A stretch of 18,747 nucleotides of DNA from Puniceicoccales bacterium (GCA_031289835.1 JAITOW010000044.1:1-18747); one strand, 5' to 3'. Counted from the stretch's first letter, positions 9,689-16,373 are shown. Numbers and translations: made by a program. Notes: a model not told the origin generated them from the letters alone.

Positions 9689-9704
9689 GTGGAATACAGA
9701 AAAA

Positions 9705-10046
9705 ATGGTCCAGAAAAAATCAAAATCAGATTCCAAACAAAAGATCAGGATTAGGTTGAAAAGTTTTGACTACAGGCTCGTCGATCAAGCGAGTGTTGAC
9801 ATCGTTGACACAGCCAAACGATCCGGCGCGCGCGTGGCAGGCCCCATTCCTCTACCTATGCACATTCGGAAATTTTGCGTAAATCGTTCCCCTTACAAGG
9901 ACAAAAAATCGTCCGATCAATTTGAGATTCGTACGCATAGTCGCTTGGTTGACATATTTGAGCCAACCGCAGATACCGTCGAATCTCTAAAGAAGTTAAA
10001 TTTACCGGCCGGAGTTGAAATAAAAATCGATTTATTAGCCGCATAG
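9705..10046 (+). CDS. rpsJ: 30S ribosomal protein S10
   Basis: S10 is a 30S head protein and, as NusE, a partner of NusB and NusG in antitermination. From ATG 9705 the product is 113 residues (E. coli 103). It has a Lys-rich N-terminal extension of about ten residues before IRIRLKSFDYRLVDQ. Family motifs: AKRSGARVAGPIPLP, DQFEIRTHSRLVDI and the C-terminal PAGVEIKIDL. The open frame extends upstream into fusA, but that part has no family resemblance. The Shine-Dalgarno sequence is weak, so translation may be coupled to fusA, which ends 16 bases before. An 80-base gap follows, so S10 belongs physically to the str cluster here rather than heading the S10 cluster. Confidence 0.97.
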   Translation: MVQKKSKSDSKQKIRIRLKSFDYRLVDQASVDIVDTAKRSGARVAGPIPLPMHIRKFCVNRSPYKDKKSSDQFEIRTHSRLVDIFEPTADTVESLKKLNLPAGVEIKIDLLAA

Positions 10047-10061
10047 TTTTTGTTTTTGTGC

Positions 10062-10076
10062 TTGCTTTTTAAGCAA
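10062..10076 (+). repeat. Perfect inverted repeat in the rpsJ-rplC gap
   Basis: TTGCTT-TTT-AAGCAA forms a 6-bp stem with a 3-base loop. No T tract follows, and the stem has only two G-C pairs, so it is a poor intrinsic terminator. It overlaps the -35 box of the candidate promoter and could be an operator-like or leader structure. It could also be chance in AT-rich DNA. Confidence 0.4.
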
Positions 10077-10091
10077 ACCACATTTTATAAC
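10062..10091 (+). promoter_or_regulatory. Candidate sigma70-type promoter before rplC
   Basis: TTGCTT (10062-10067) matches the -35 consensus at 4 of 6 positions. TATAAC (10086-10091) matches the -10 consensus at 5 of 6, with an 18-base spacer; TTATAA at 10085-10090 would give 17. It lies in the only sizeable gap between the str-type and S10-type blocks. Transcription from it would begin near 10098 and leave a short leader before rplC. This is inference from sequence alone. Confidence 0.4.
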
Positions 10092-10104
10092 TCCTATGCC
10101 TAAA

Positions 10105-10110
10105 GCAGGA
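10105..10110 (+). promoter_or_regulatory. Shine-Dalgarno-like site making the rplC start ambiguous
   Basis: GCAGGA ends 7 bases before an in-frame TTG at 10118, but 16 bases before the ATG at 10127. The spacing suits TTG, whereas family comparison fits either start. The same site lies inside a nine-codon reading frame, ATG 10096 to TAG 10125, that overlaps the TTG. Confidence 0.4.
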
Positions 10111-10126
10111 TTGCCTGTTGCTTAGT

Positions 10127-10768
10127 ATGAAAAAAAAGAACACATTCTTGATTGGAAAAAAGATAGGGATGACTCAAATTTACAACGAGTCATCCGAGCT
10201 TGTGTCTGTGACCGTAATTCAAGTAAAAAAGAGCGCGGTAACTAAGGTGAAGGCATCCGAAACAGATGGTTATAACGCCATTCAGTTTGGATTTGGTAAA
10301 AAAAACGCCAAACATTCAACGAAAGCCGACCTTGGCCAAAACAAATCGATATCGGATTCCTCTCCCCTGAAATTGCGCGAAATGAGGGTTGATTCAACGG
10401 ATGGATATGCGATTGGTGACGTTGATTTATTGAAGGAGTTTGCTGTGTCTGATGTTGTTGACGTAATAGGAACCACCAAGGGACGTGGGTTTGCTGGCGT
10501 TATGAAGAGGCATAATTTCTGTGGCGGACCAGCGTCACACGGGTCGATGTTTCACAGGCGTGGCGGTTCATATGGGCAGCGCCAGTGGGTTGGGCACGTG
10601 TTTAAAGGTCGCAAAATGCCGGGACATTTCGGTTGCGATAGGCGTACGATCCAGAATTTGTTGGTCGTAAAAATTGACCATGACAGGGAGTTACTTCTGG
10701 TAAAGGGCAGCGTTCCTGGAGCAAAAAATGGGTTAGTTTTGGTGAGGCGAGCTATTAAATCTTTGTAG
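10127..10768 (+). CDS. rplC: 50S ribosomal protein L3
   Basis: L3 is an early 50S assembly protein that reaches the peptidyl-transferase centre. The product is 213 residues from ATG 10127 (E. coli 209), starting MKKKNTFLIGKKIGMTQIY. Conserved parts: TKGRGFAGVMKRHNF, then SHGSMFHRRGGSYGQ, whose Gln matches the residue methylated by PrmB in E. coli, then VFKGRKMPGHFG and the C-terminal LLLVKGSVPGAKNG. A TTG at 10118 would add three residues (MLS) and has better Shine-Dalgarno spacing, so the true start is uncertain. It opens the S10-type block after an 80-base gap that holds a candidate promoter. An eight-A run follows the ATG. Confidence 0.97.
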   Translation: MKKKNTFLIGKKIGMTQIYNESSELVSVTVIQVKKSAVTKVKASETDGYNAIQFGFGKKNAKHSTKADLGQNKSISDSSPLKLREMRVDSTDGYAIGDVDLLKEFAVSDVVDVIGTTKGRGFAGVMKRHNFCGGPASHGSMFHRRGGSYGQRQWVGHVFKGRKMPGHFGCDRRTIQNLLVVKIDHDRELLLVKGSVPGAKNGLVLVRRAIKSL

Positions 10769-10781
10769 GGTAGAGTGTTTG

Positions 10782-11426
10782 ATGAAATTAAAATTTTACA
10801 GTAAAGACTGGAATGCTCTACCGGAGAAAACGGTTGATGGCCTAACGTTGCTTGACGAAGGCAAAGGAGTGGTAGCTTTGCGCCAGTACATTGTTGCTTT
10901 CTCAGCGAATCTTAGACAGGGCAATGCCTGCACTAAGGACCGCGGCGATGTTAGTGGCACCGGAAAAAAGCCGTATAGGCAAAAGGGAACCGGTATGGCT
11001 CGCCAAGGGTCTAAGCGGAGCCCCATTTGGGCTGGGGGCGGCGTTGTTTTTGGGCCAAAGCCCCGCGATTTCTCCCAGAAGCTTAACAAGAAGGTTAAAA
11101 ATGTAGCCCTGGCTAGGGTAATGTCAGACAAAATAAGCGGGGGGGGGATTTCTGTGATTTCAGAGTTTGACGTCTCCGAGCCAAAGACAAAAGAGGCGGC
11201 AAAGCTGATAAATTCCGTCGCTGGAGGTAAAGACATACTGCTAATTTCCGATACTTTTTCGGGAAGATTTGCACTGGCGTCGAGAAATATAAGTAATGTT
11301 TACATGATCGACGTTAATTCCGTCAACGCATATGATATCATTCATTTTAAGAGTATAATGGTATCCGAAAGCGCGATTGATTCCTTACTGAGGCGCTCCG
11401 GGTTGCTTGTGGAGGAAACAAAATGA
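10782..11426 (+). CDS. rplD: 50S ribosomal protein L4
   Basis: L4 binds 23S rRNA and lines the peptide exit tunnel. In E. coli it also represses its own operon. The product is 214 residues from ATG 10782 (E. coli 201). The conserved tunnel loop is present: VSGTGKKPYRQKGTGMARQGS, then SPIWAGGGVVFGPKPRDFSQKLNKK. A run of nine G residues (11139-11147) encodes Gly-Gly-Gly and could be prone to slippage. A TTG directly before the ATG is a possible alternative start. The TGA stop overlaps the rplW start by 4 bases (ATGA), suggesting translational coupling. Confidence 0.97.
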   Translation: MKLKFYSKDWNALPEKTVDGLTLLDEGKGVVALRQYIVAFSANLRQGNACTKDRGDVSGTGKKPYRQKGTGMARQGSKRSPIWAGGGVVFGPKPRDFSQKLNKKVKNVALARVMSDKISGGGISVISEFDVSEPKTKEAAKLINSVAGGKDILLISDTFSGRFALASRNISNVYMIDVNSVNAYDIIHFKSIMVSESAIDSLLRRSGLLVEETK

Positions 11427-11710
11427 GTCATTTTGGAATTTTAAAGGAGATAATGTTGACTGAAAAGTCGAATGTCCTGTCGGCCGATCTAAACAAATAT
11501 ACCTTTAAGGTGTGTTCGTGTGCCACAAAGCACAACATAGCATTGGCAATCGAGAAAATTTTTAATGTGAAAGTTAAATCGGTTAACGTGTTAAATACGA
11601 GCAGCAAGCGGAGGCGCGCCCGCGTGAAAAAAGCGAGGCCAGGAAGAACGCAAGCCTTCAAAAAGGCAATTGTATCATTGAAAGATGGTGATAAAATCGA
11701 GGTAGTGTAA
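11423..11710 (+). CDS. rplW: 50S ribosomal protein L23
   Basis: L23 sits at the tunnel exit, where trigger factor and signal recognition particle dock. The product is 95 residues (E. coli 100). Family features: ILKEIMLTEKSNVL at the N-terminus, KYTFKV, IAIEKIFNVKV-like helix-strand wording, and a basic loop rich in Arg and Lys (SSKRRRARVKKARPGRTQAFKKAIV). A Cys-Ser-Cys at the end of the KYTFKV strand is unusual. It overlaps rplD by 4 bases, and rplB starts 2 bases after its stop. Confidence 0.96.
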   Translation: MSHFGILKEIMLTEKSNVLSADLNKYTFKVCSCATKHNIALAIEKIFNVKVKSVNVLNTSSKRRRARVKKARPGRTQAFKKAIVSLKDGDKIEVV

Positions 11711-11712
11711 AA

Positions 11713-12576
11713 ATGGCAATAATACAATCGCGACCGTTAACTCCCGGGCAAAGATTTCTGACGAAAATCAGCGGGCAGTTGTCTTCTACTCGAAATAAGC
11801 CTGAGCGAAAGTTGCTGTGCGCTAGAATTCGTAGTTGCGGAAGAAATTGCTATGGTAGAATTACGTCGCGTAGGCGTGGTGGTGGGCATAAGAGACTTGA
11901 TCGCATTGTGGATTTTAGGCGAGACAAGTTTGACATCCCTGCCGTCGTTAGGGCCATAGAGTATGACCCAACGAGGTCCGCAAACATCGCCCTATTAAGC
12001 TATAAGGACGGAGAAAAGCGGTATATTTTGGCAACGAAAGACATGAGGGTCGGGAACATAATATATAGCCGAAATTCTAAGACCGATGATTTTTCCGATG
12101 GGACAGCGATGCAACTAAAATTCATTCCCCAGGGTGTATTTGTACATTCCGTGGAAATTGAGCCTGGCAGTGGTGCCAAGCTTGCGCGCGCTGCGGGAAT
12201 GAGTGCGCAACTGGTTGCAATCGAGAACAGTTTGGCGACATTGAAAATGCCAAGCGGCGAAATTAGGTATTTGCACACTAATTGCATGGCAACGATTGGA
12301 GTTGTTGGCAATGAAGAACATAGCAAGCGTTCGCTTGGAAAAGCTGGCCGCAATCGTTGGTTGGGGCGCCGGCCGCGTGTGCGCGGTGTGGCAATGAATC
12401 CGGTGGATCATCCAATGGGTGGCGGAGAAGGTCGCACATCCGGCGGAGGACATCCCGTGTCGCCATGGGGGCAGCTAGCCAAGGGCAAACCTACGCGCAA
12501 GAGGACAAAAACTTCCAATGCTATGATTTTAGTGCGTAGAAATGGTAAAAAAATGAGAAAGGAGAGTAAGGGGTAG
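11713..12576 (+). CDS. rplB: 50S ribosomal protein L2
   Basis: L2 is a primary 23S rRNA binder needed for subunit association and peptidyl-transferase activity. The product is 287 residues (E. coli 273). It contains the N-terminal SRRRGGGHKR segment and the C-terminal MNPVDHPMGGGEGRTSGG motif at about 228-245, with the conserved His at 233. It ends in a basic tail. In the N-terminal domain, CARIRSCGRNCYGR carries three Cys (36, 42, 46) at positions where E. coli has none (KNSKSGGRNNNGR). The start lies 2 bases after rplW and the stop 3 bases before rpsS. Confidence 0.98.
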   Translation: MAIIQSRPLTPGQRFLTKISGQLSSTRNKPERKLLCARIRSCGRNCYGRITSRRRGGGHKRLDRIVDFRRDKFDIPAVVRAIEYDPTRSANIALLSYKDGEKRYILATKDMRVGNIIYSRNSKTDDFSDGTAMQLKFIPQGVFVHSVEIEPGSGAKLARAAGMSAQLVAIENSLATLKMPSGEIRYLHTNCMATIGVVGNEEHSKRSLGKAGRNRWLGRRPRVRGVAMNPVDHPMGGGEGRTSGGGHPVSPWGQLAKGKPTRKRTKTSNAMILVRRNGKKMRKESKG

Positions 12577-12579
12577 AGT

Positions 12580-12858
12580 ATGACGAGATCTAAAAAGAAG
12601 GGTTATTTTGTGGATGTTTGTCTGATGGACAAGATAGCGGGCACTCATAAAAACGAATCTACCAAGCCAATTAAGACGTGGTCGCGTCGGTCAACCGTAA
12701 CTCCTGATTTTGTTGGCTTGACTTTTTTGGTGCACAATGGCAGAAAATTTATTGACGTTTATGTAACGGAGAACATGGTTGGTCACAAACTCGGAGAGTT
12801 TGCCCATACGAGGACGTTTAAATCCCATAATCCGCACACACAAAAGGCATCAAAGTAG
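12580..12858 (+). CDS. rpsS: 30S ribosomal protein S19
   Basis: S19 is a 30S head protein that pairs with S13 near the A-site tRNA. The product is 92 residues (E. coli 92), beginning MTRSKKKGYFVD. Family motifs: KTWSRRSTVTPDFVGLTFLVHNGR and the C-terminal MVGHKLGEFAHTRTFKSH. It is packed tightly, 3 bases after rplB and 3 bases before rplV. The stop is TAG. Confidence 0.98.
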   Translation: MTRSKKKGYFVDVCLMDKIAGTHKNESTKPIKTWSRRSTVTPDFVGLTFLVHNGRKFIDVYVTENMVGHKLGEFAHTRTFKSHNPHTQKASK

Positions 12859-12861
12859 CAA

Positions 12862-13209
12862 ATGGAAATAGAAGCAAAGTTTAAATATGCCCGCATGTCG
12901 GCAAAAAAGCTGCGTGACATTTCGCGTGTGCTGCGCGGTCGACGTGCAACGGATGCGCTGTCATTTCTAAAGTTTTCCACGCGCAAGTCGGCCAGGTTGA
13001 TTCTTAGGACACTGTCGAGTGCCATTGCCAACGCGGAAAATAATAATAATTTATTGGCTAGCAATTTACTAATTGACAATGTTTTCATCGAAGAGGGGCC
13101 CGTTTTCAAGAGATTTACGCCCGCTGCCAGGGGGTCGGCCCATCCAATTCGTAAGCGAACAAGTCACATACGCGTAGTGTTAAAACAGTCCAACTTGGAG
13201 GGACGGTAA
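12862..13209 (+). CDS. rplV: 50S ribosomal protein L22
   Basis: L22 spans the large subunit, and its long loop lines the exit tunnel together with L4. The product is 115 residues (E. coli 110). It begins with the typical KYARMSAKKLRDISRVLRG helix. It continues with AIANAENNNNLLASNL, and the tunnel hairpin is KRFTPAARGSAHPIRKRTSHIRVVL. No deletions of the macrolide-resistance type are visible in the loop. rpsC starts one base after the TAA stop. Confidence 0.97.
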   Translation: MEIEAKFKYARMSAKKLRDISRVLRGRRATDALSFLKFSTRKSARLILRTLSSAIANAENNNNLLASNLLIDNVFIEEGPVFKRFTPAARGSAHPIRKRTSHIRVVLKQSNLEGR

Positions 13210-13210
13210 C

Positions 13211-13849
13211 ATGGGACAAAAAGTAAACCCCATAGTATTTAGATTGCCGGTTAGGAGGGATTGGAAGTCCCGTTGGTTTGCTGGCAAAAAAAACTTTTCG
13301 AAGTTTGTTGGTGAAGATTTCAAAATTCGCGAATTTATAAGGTCGAAATTGAAGCATGCCTCCGTGGCCGAGGTTGATATTGAGCGTTCCGGAGAGAAGG
13401 TTCGCGTAAAGTTACTTACGCCGCGGCCGGGAGTTGTAATCGGTGTTAAAGGAAAGGAACTTGAGCGCATAAGTGGGTCCTTGAGCAGGATCACGGGCCG
13501 TGATGTTCTCGTTGATGTCCAGGAAATTAAGAAGCCGGATTTGGTTGCGCAACTGGTTTCGGACGGGATTGCGTCCCAGTTGGAGCGCAGGGTTGCATTT
13601 AGGCGTGCGCTTAAAAAAGCCGTGCAAACGTCCATGGGTTTCGGAGCGAGTGGTATCAGGATTAAGTGCTCCGGACGATTAGGTGGGGCTGAAATTGCAA
13701 GGAGCGAGGAGCAAAAGGCCGGATGCGTACCGCTGCACACGTTGCGCGAGAATATTGGCTATGGTTTTTCCGAAGCAAATACGGTATACGGAAAAATCGG
13801 GGTAAAATGTTGGATTTGCAACAAACAGGTCGATAAACAAACCGTATAA
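13211..13849 (+). CDS. rpsC: 30S ribosomal protein S3
   Basis: S3 forms part of the mRNA entry channel and its helicase activity. The product is 212 residues, shorter at the C-terminus than E. coli S3 (233). It begins MGQKVNPIVFRLPV. A KH domain with the GVKG loop is at 78-81. The mRNA-unwinding residues equivalent to E. coli R131, R132 and K135 are present at the same numbers. The SGRLGGAEIAR motif follows, with VPLHTLREN after it. Four Cys occur in the C-terminal half, including KCWIC near the end, where E. coli has KVWIF. rplP follows after 13 bases. Confidence 0.98.
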   Translation: MGQKVNPIVFRLPVRRDWKSRWFAGKKNFSKFVGEDFKIREFIRSKLKHASVAEVDIERSGEKVRVKLLTPRPGVVIGVKGKELERISGSLSRITGRDVLVDVQEIKKPDLVAQLVSDGIASQLERRVAFRRALKKAVQTSMGFGASGIRIKCSGRLGGAEIARSEEQKAGCVPLHTLRENIGYGFSEANTVYGKIGVKCWICNKQVDKQTV

Positions 13850-13862
13850 TGGGGTTGCCTAA

Positions 13863-14291
13863 ATGAGTAATTTACTACCAGCAAAGACCAAGTATCGAAA
13901 AGTGCAAAAAGGCAGGAACCGCGGATGCGCCAAGGGTGGAGCCTCGATAGCCTTCGGGGACTTCGCCATACAGGCTTTGGAGCGAGGCAAAATGACGGCT
14001 TCGCAGATGGAAGCGGCCCGTGTGGCTATAAATCGGCACTTAAAAAGAAAAGGCAAAATGTGGATGCGTGTATTCCCAAACAAACCGATAACCAAGAAAC
14101 CAGCCGAGACGCGCATGGGCAAGGGTAAGGGACCCGTTGAATACTGGGTTGCGCAGATCAAACCGGGTAATGTTCTGTTTGAGGTTGCCGGAGTGTCGGT
14201 AACAATCGCACGGGAGGCAATGCGGCTAGCGGATGGTAAAATCCCATTCCATTGCCGGTTTGTAAGTAGGGATGAACAAAATTCTTTCTGA
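13863..14291 (+). CDS. rplP: 50S ribosomal protein L16
   Basis: L16 organises the A-site tRNA pocket and helps late 50S assembly. The product is 142 residues (E. coli 136). Features: the N-terminal KTKYRKVQKGRNRG, the conserved MWMRVFPNKPITKKPAETRMGKGKG-type core, whose Arg corresponds to the E. coli hydroxylation site, and GPVEYWVA. The C-terminus is slightly longer (SRDEQNSF) and ends in TGA. That stop overlaps the Shine-Dalgarno sequence of rpmC. Confidence 0.97.
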   Translation: MSNLLPAKTKYRKVQKGRNRGCAKGGASIAFGDFAIQALERGKMTASQMEAARVAINRHLKRKGKMWMRVFPNKPITKKPAETRMGKGKGPVEYWVAQIKPGNVLFEVAGVSVTIAREAMRLADGKIPFHCRFVSRDEQNSF

Positions 14292-14294
14292 GGA
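14290..14294 (+). promoter_or_regulatory. Shine-Dalgarno sequence deciding the rpmC start
   Basis: GAGGA overlaps the rplP stop codon and lies about 7 bases before ATG 14302. An upstream in-frame ATG at 14272, inside rplP, has no comparable site and would add ten residues with no family match. Confidence 0.6.
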
Positions 14295-14301
14295 TGTGGT
14301 A

Positions 14302-14511
14302 ATGGGCAAAAATAAATTCACAGAATTATCAATGGATGAGCTTACCCAAAAGGAAAATGAGTTACGCACCGAGTTGGAGATGCTCAATTTAAAAAAAAAT
14401 ATTAGCCAAATGTCCAAGCCTAGTAGATTTTCTGAGATAAGGCGTAACATTGCGGCGATCGTGACTACTAAACGTGCACTGGCAAAAAACAAGATTGATG
14501 ATGGCAAATAG
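14302..14511 (+). CDS. rpmC: 50S ribosomal protein L29
   Basis: L29 is a small coiled-coil 50S protein at the tunnel exit, next to L23. The product is 69 residues (E. coli 63). It shows the family pattern ELSMDELTQKENELRTELEMLN, then the paired helix with SRFSEIRRNIAAIVTTKRAL. The start at 14302 is chosen from the Shine-Dalgarno position. A run of nine A residues (14391-14399) lies in the middle of the gene. The last 11 bases overlap rpsQ. Confidence 0.95.
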   Translation: MGKNKFTELSMDELTQKENELRTELEMLNLKKNISQMSKPSRFSEIRRNIAAIVTTKRALAKNKIDDGK

Positions 14512-14770
14512 AAATAGAAGGAAGGTTTTGACTGGTACTGTAATTAGCCGCACCGGCGATAAAACGGTGAAGGTTGCGTATTCGTACAAAATTCCACATC
14601 CGATGTACAAGAAAGAGATCAAACGTAAAACTGTTATTCATGTCCATGATATGGATAATAGTTGCAAGTTGGGCGACAGCGTCGAAGTTGTTGAAACTAG
14701 ACCATTGAGTAAGTTGAAACGCTGGAGGCTAAGCAAAGTGATTAGTTCTGTGGCCGAAGTGAAGGGGTAA
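14501..14770 (+). CDS. rpsQ: 30S ribosomal protein S17
   Basis: S17 is an early-binding 16S rRNA protein with an OB fold. The product is 89 residues from ATG 14501 (E. coli 84). Conserved wording: NRRKVLTGTVISRTGDKTVKV, then YSYKIPHPMYKKEIKRKT, GDSVEVVETRPLSKLKRWRL. An adjacent ATG at 14498 would add one Met. The frame stays open further upstream inside rpmC, but that part is not family-like. It overlaps rpmC by 11 bases and is followed by a 30-base gap to rplN. Confidence 0.96.
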   Translation: MANRNRRKVLTGTVISRTGDKTVKVAYSYKIPHPMYKKEIKRKTVIHVHDMDNSCKLGDSVEVVETRPLSKLKRWRLSKVISSVAEVKG

Positions 14771-14800
14771 GTTTTTGCTTTTACAAACGAGGAAATTGAG

Positions 14801-15166
14801 ATGTTGCAACAGGAAAGCATATTACAGGTAGCTGATAATACCGGCGCGCGCCAGGTAAAAATGATTCGCCGCTTGGGGCAGGTAAAGCGCACAGCTTCTG
14901 TGGGGGATATTATAGTGTGTAGTGTTAAAAAAAGCATACCCGAAGCTGCAATTAAGAAGGGTTCGGTTGTTCGCGCAGTTATAGTTCGCAGCAAATATCC
15001 GATTCGGCGCTCGGACGGTAGTTACCTAAAGTTCGACTCGAATGCGTGTGTTATAGTAGATGATAAGAAAAATCCGAAGGGGACGCGCATATTTGGCCCC
15101 ATTGCCAGGGAGTTGCGGCAGAAAAATTTTACAAAAATATTATCCTTAGCGCCGGAAGTAATATGA
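14801..15166 (+). CDS. rplN: 50S ribosomal protein L14
   Basis: L14 lies at the subunit interface (bridges to 16S rRNA) and is also the docking site of the silencing factor RsfS. The product is 121 residues (E. coli 123). It begins MLQQESILQVADNTGAR and has the family core AAIKKGSVVRAVIVRSKYPIRRSDGSYLKFDSN in its usual order, then GTRIFGPIARELR. It ends LAPEVI. GAGGAAA precedes the start. The stop overlaps rplX by 4 bases (ATGA). Confidence 0.98.
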   Translation: MLQQESILQVADNTGARQVKMIRRLGQVKRTASVGDIIVCSVKKSIPEAAIKKGSVVRAVIVRSKYPIRRSDGSYLKFDSNACVIVDDKKNPKGTRIFGPIARELRQKNFTKILSLAPEVI

Positions 15167-15423
15167 GAAGCAACCTAAAGAGAAATGATGAGGTGGTCGT
15201 GATTTGTGGCGACGACAGGGGAAAGTTTGGCAAAATTTTGCAGGTATTGCGTGAAAAATCTCGTGTCGTCGTTGAGGGAATTTCCATTGCCACGAAACAT
15301 ATTAAAAAGTCGCAACAGCATCCGGAAGGAGCTATCGTTAAGATTGAACATTCAATACATATTTCGAATGTTATGCTAAAATCTAGGTATGAATCCAAAC
15401 ATAAACATGGAGTGTCTAAATAA
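15163..15423 (+). CDS. rplX: 50S ribosomal protein L24
   Basis: L24 initiates 50S assembly. The product is 86 residues, shorter than E. coli L24 (104), with the missing part at the C-terminus. A KOW-type start is present (NLKRNDEVVVICGDDRGKFG and the strand after it). VEGISIATKHIKKSQQHPEGAIVKIEHSIHISNVML is the typical middle of the protein. It overlaps rplN by 4 bases. The 86-base gap that follows separates it from rplE. Confidence 0.95.
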   Translation: MRSNLKRNDEVVVICGDDRGKFGKILQVLREKSRVVVEGISIATKHIKKSQQHPEGAIVKIEHSIHISNVMLKSRYESKHKHGVSK

Positions 15424-15509
15424 AAATGTCTTGACTTAGTTGTCGCCAACATCTTTTTTGAGCGTGTCGATTACGTTAGGATCGGGTTCTGCTCGCGGTA
15501 AGGGGTTAT
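15424..15509 (+). other. rplX-rplE intergenic leader
   Basis: An 86-base spacer splits the spc-type cluster, where most neighbours are within 0-35 bases. A TTGACT at 15431-15436 resembles a -35 box, but no good -10 box lies 16-18 bases downstream. TAGGAT near 15479 is only a partial -10 match with a poor partner. In E. coli, S8 represses this operon by binding mRNA at the start of rplE, so a leader of this size could hold a similar site. I could not identify the S8-binding fold by eye. A good Shine-Dalgarno sequence (AAGGGG) precedes rplE. Confidence 0.35.
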
Positions 15510-16055
15510 ATGAATGGACCATCTTTAAAAAAATTATATAAAAGTACAATAGTTAAGGAAATGACAAGGGAATTTGGTTATCCAAACGTTCATTGCGTTC
15601 CAAGGGTTGAAAAAATAACAATCAATTCTGCAATTGACGCCGGAGCCGATAAAACGCAGGTGCAGGATGTGCAAAAGGATGTGTCGTTGATTGCCGGGCA
15701 AAAAGCTGTGATAACCAAGGCAAAGAAGAGCATATCAAATTTCAAATTGCGCCAAGGTATGCCAGTTGGGGTGAAGGTTACGCTGCGCGGCAACAAAATG
15801 TATGAATTTTTGCTAAAATTTATAGCGGTTTCGCTACCGCGGATAAGGGATTTTAGGGGTGTGGCAAATAAGTTTGATGGTCGAGGAAATTATACGATAG
15901 GAATTGTAGATCACACGATTTTTCCAGAAATTAGTATAGATCGCGACAAAAGAGTTATTGGGATGGATGTCTCGTTCGTAACAACCGCAAGCACCGACAA
16001 AGAGGGGCATGCTTTGATGTCAAAGTTTGGTATGCCGTTCAGAAAAAAGCAATAG
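15510..16055 (+). CDS. rplE: 50S ribosomal protein L5
   Basis: L5 binds 5S rRNA in the central protuberance and touches P-site tRNA. The product is 181 residues (E. coli 179). Conserved motifs: EMTREFGYPNVHCVPRVEKI, AVITKAKKSISNFKLRQGMPVG split over the middle, VKVTLRG, the loop LPRIRDFRGV, FDGRGNYTIGI and the C-terminal TDKEGHALMSKFGMPFRK. AAGGGG upstream supports the ATG. rpsN follows after 12 bases. Confidence 0.98.
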   Translation: MNGPSLKKLYKSTIVKEMTREFGYPNVHCVPRVEKITINSAIDAGADKTQVQDVQKDVSLIAGQKAVITKAKKSISNFKLRQGMPVGVKVTLRGNKMYEFLLKFIAVSLPRIRDFRGVANKFDGRGNYTIGIVDHTIFPEISIDRDKRVIGMDVSFVTTASTDKEGHALMSKFGMPFRKKQ

Positions 16056-16067
16056 GAAGATATTTAT

Positions 16068-16373
16068 ATGGCTAAAAAATCGTCGATAGTTAAAAACGAA
16101 AAGCGGAAGGTTCTTGTGGAGAAATATGCTGTCCGCAGAGCGGAAATAAAAAAGAAGTTACTGGACCCGTCGCTATCTGATAATGAGTATTGGGCGGAAC
16201 GGAGAAACATGGCAAAACTTCCCAAAGATTCCTCTCGCATACGAATAAGAAATCGCTGTGCTGTGACCGGGCGTTCGCGGGGGTATCATGGATGGTTTGG
16301 TTTATCGAGGATTCAATTGCGCGAAATGGTATCTTTTGGGGAAATTCCCGGCATAACCAAGTCTTCGTGGTAG
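16068..16373 (+). CDS. rpsN: 30S ribosomal protein S14 (long form without a zinc site)
   Basis: S14 is a 30S head protein needed for late assembly. The product is 101 residues, the same as the long E. coli form. It carries a single Cys (NRCAVTGRSRG), so it is not the short zinc-binding S14 type. Conserved parts: KLPKDSSRIRIRNRC, GRSRGYHGWFGLSRIQLREM and the C-terminal GEIPGITKSSW. AGGAAG precedes the ATG. The position between rplE and rpsH is the standard one. Confidence 0.98.
   Translation: MAKKSSIVKNEKRKVLVEKYAVRRAEIKKKLLDPSLSDNEYWAERRNMAKLPKDSSRIRIRNRCAVTGRSRGYHGWFGLSRIQLREMVSFGEIPGITKSSW

Noticed and set aside
9558..9704. Longer rpsJ start inside fusA
   Set aside because: The added residues translate the fusA region out of frame and show no S10 similarity; ATG 9705 gives the family N-terminus.
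10062..10076. Intrinsic terminator after rpsJ
   Set aside because: The 6-bp AT-rich stem with a 3-base loop has no T tract after it; treated as a dyad of unknown role.
13180..13740. 186-codon open frame on the minus strand
   Set aside because: Antisense shadow of rpsC; the plus-strand gene is unmistakable.
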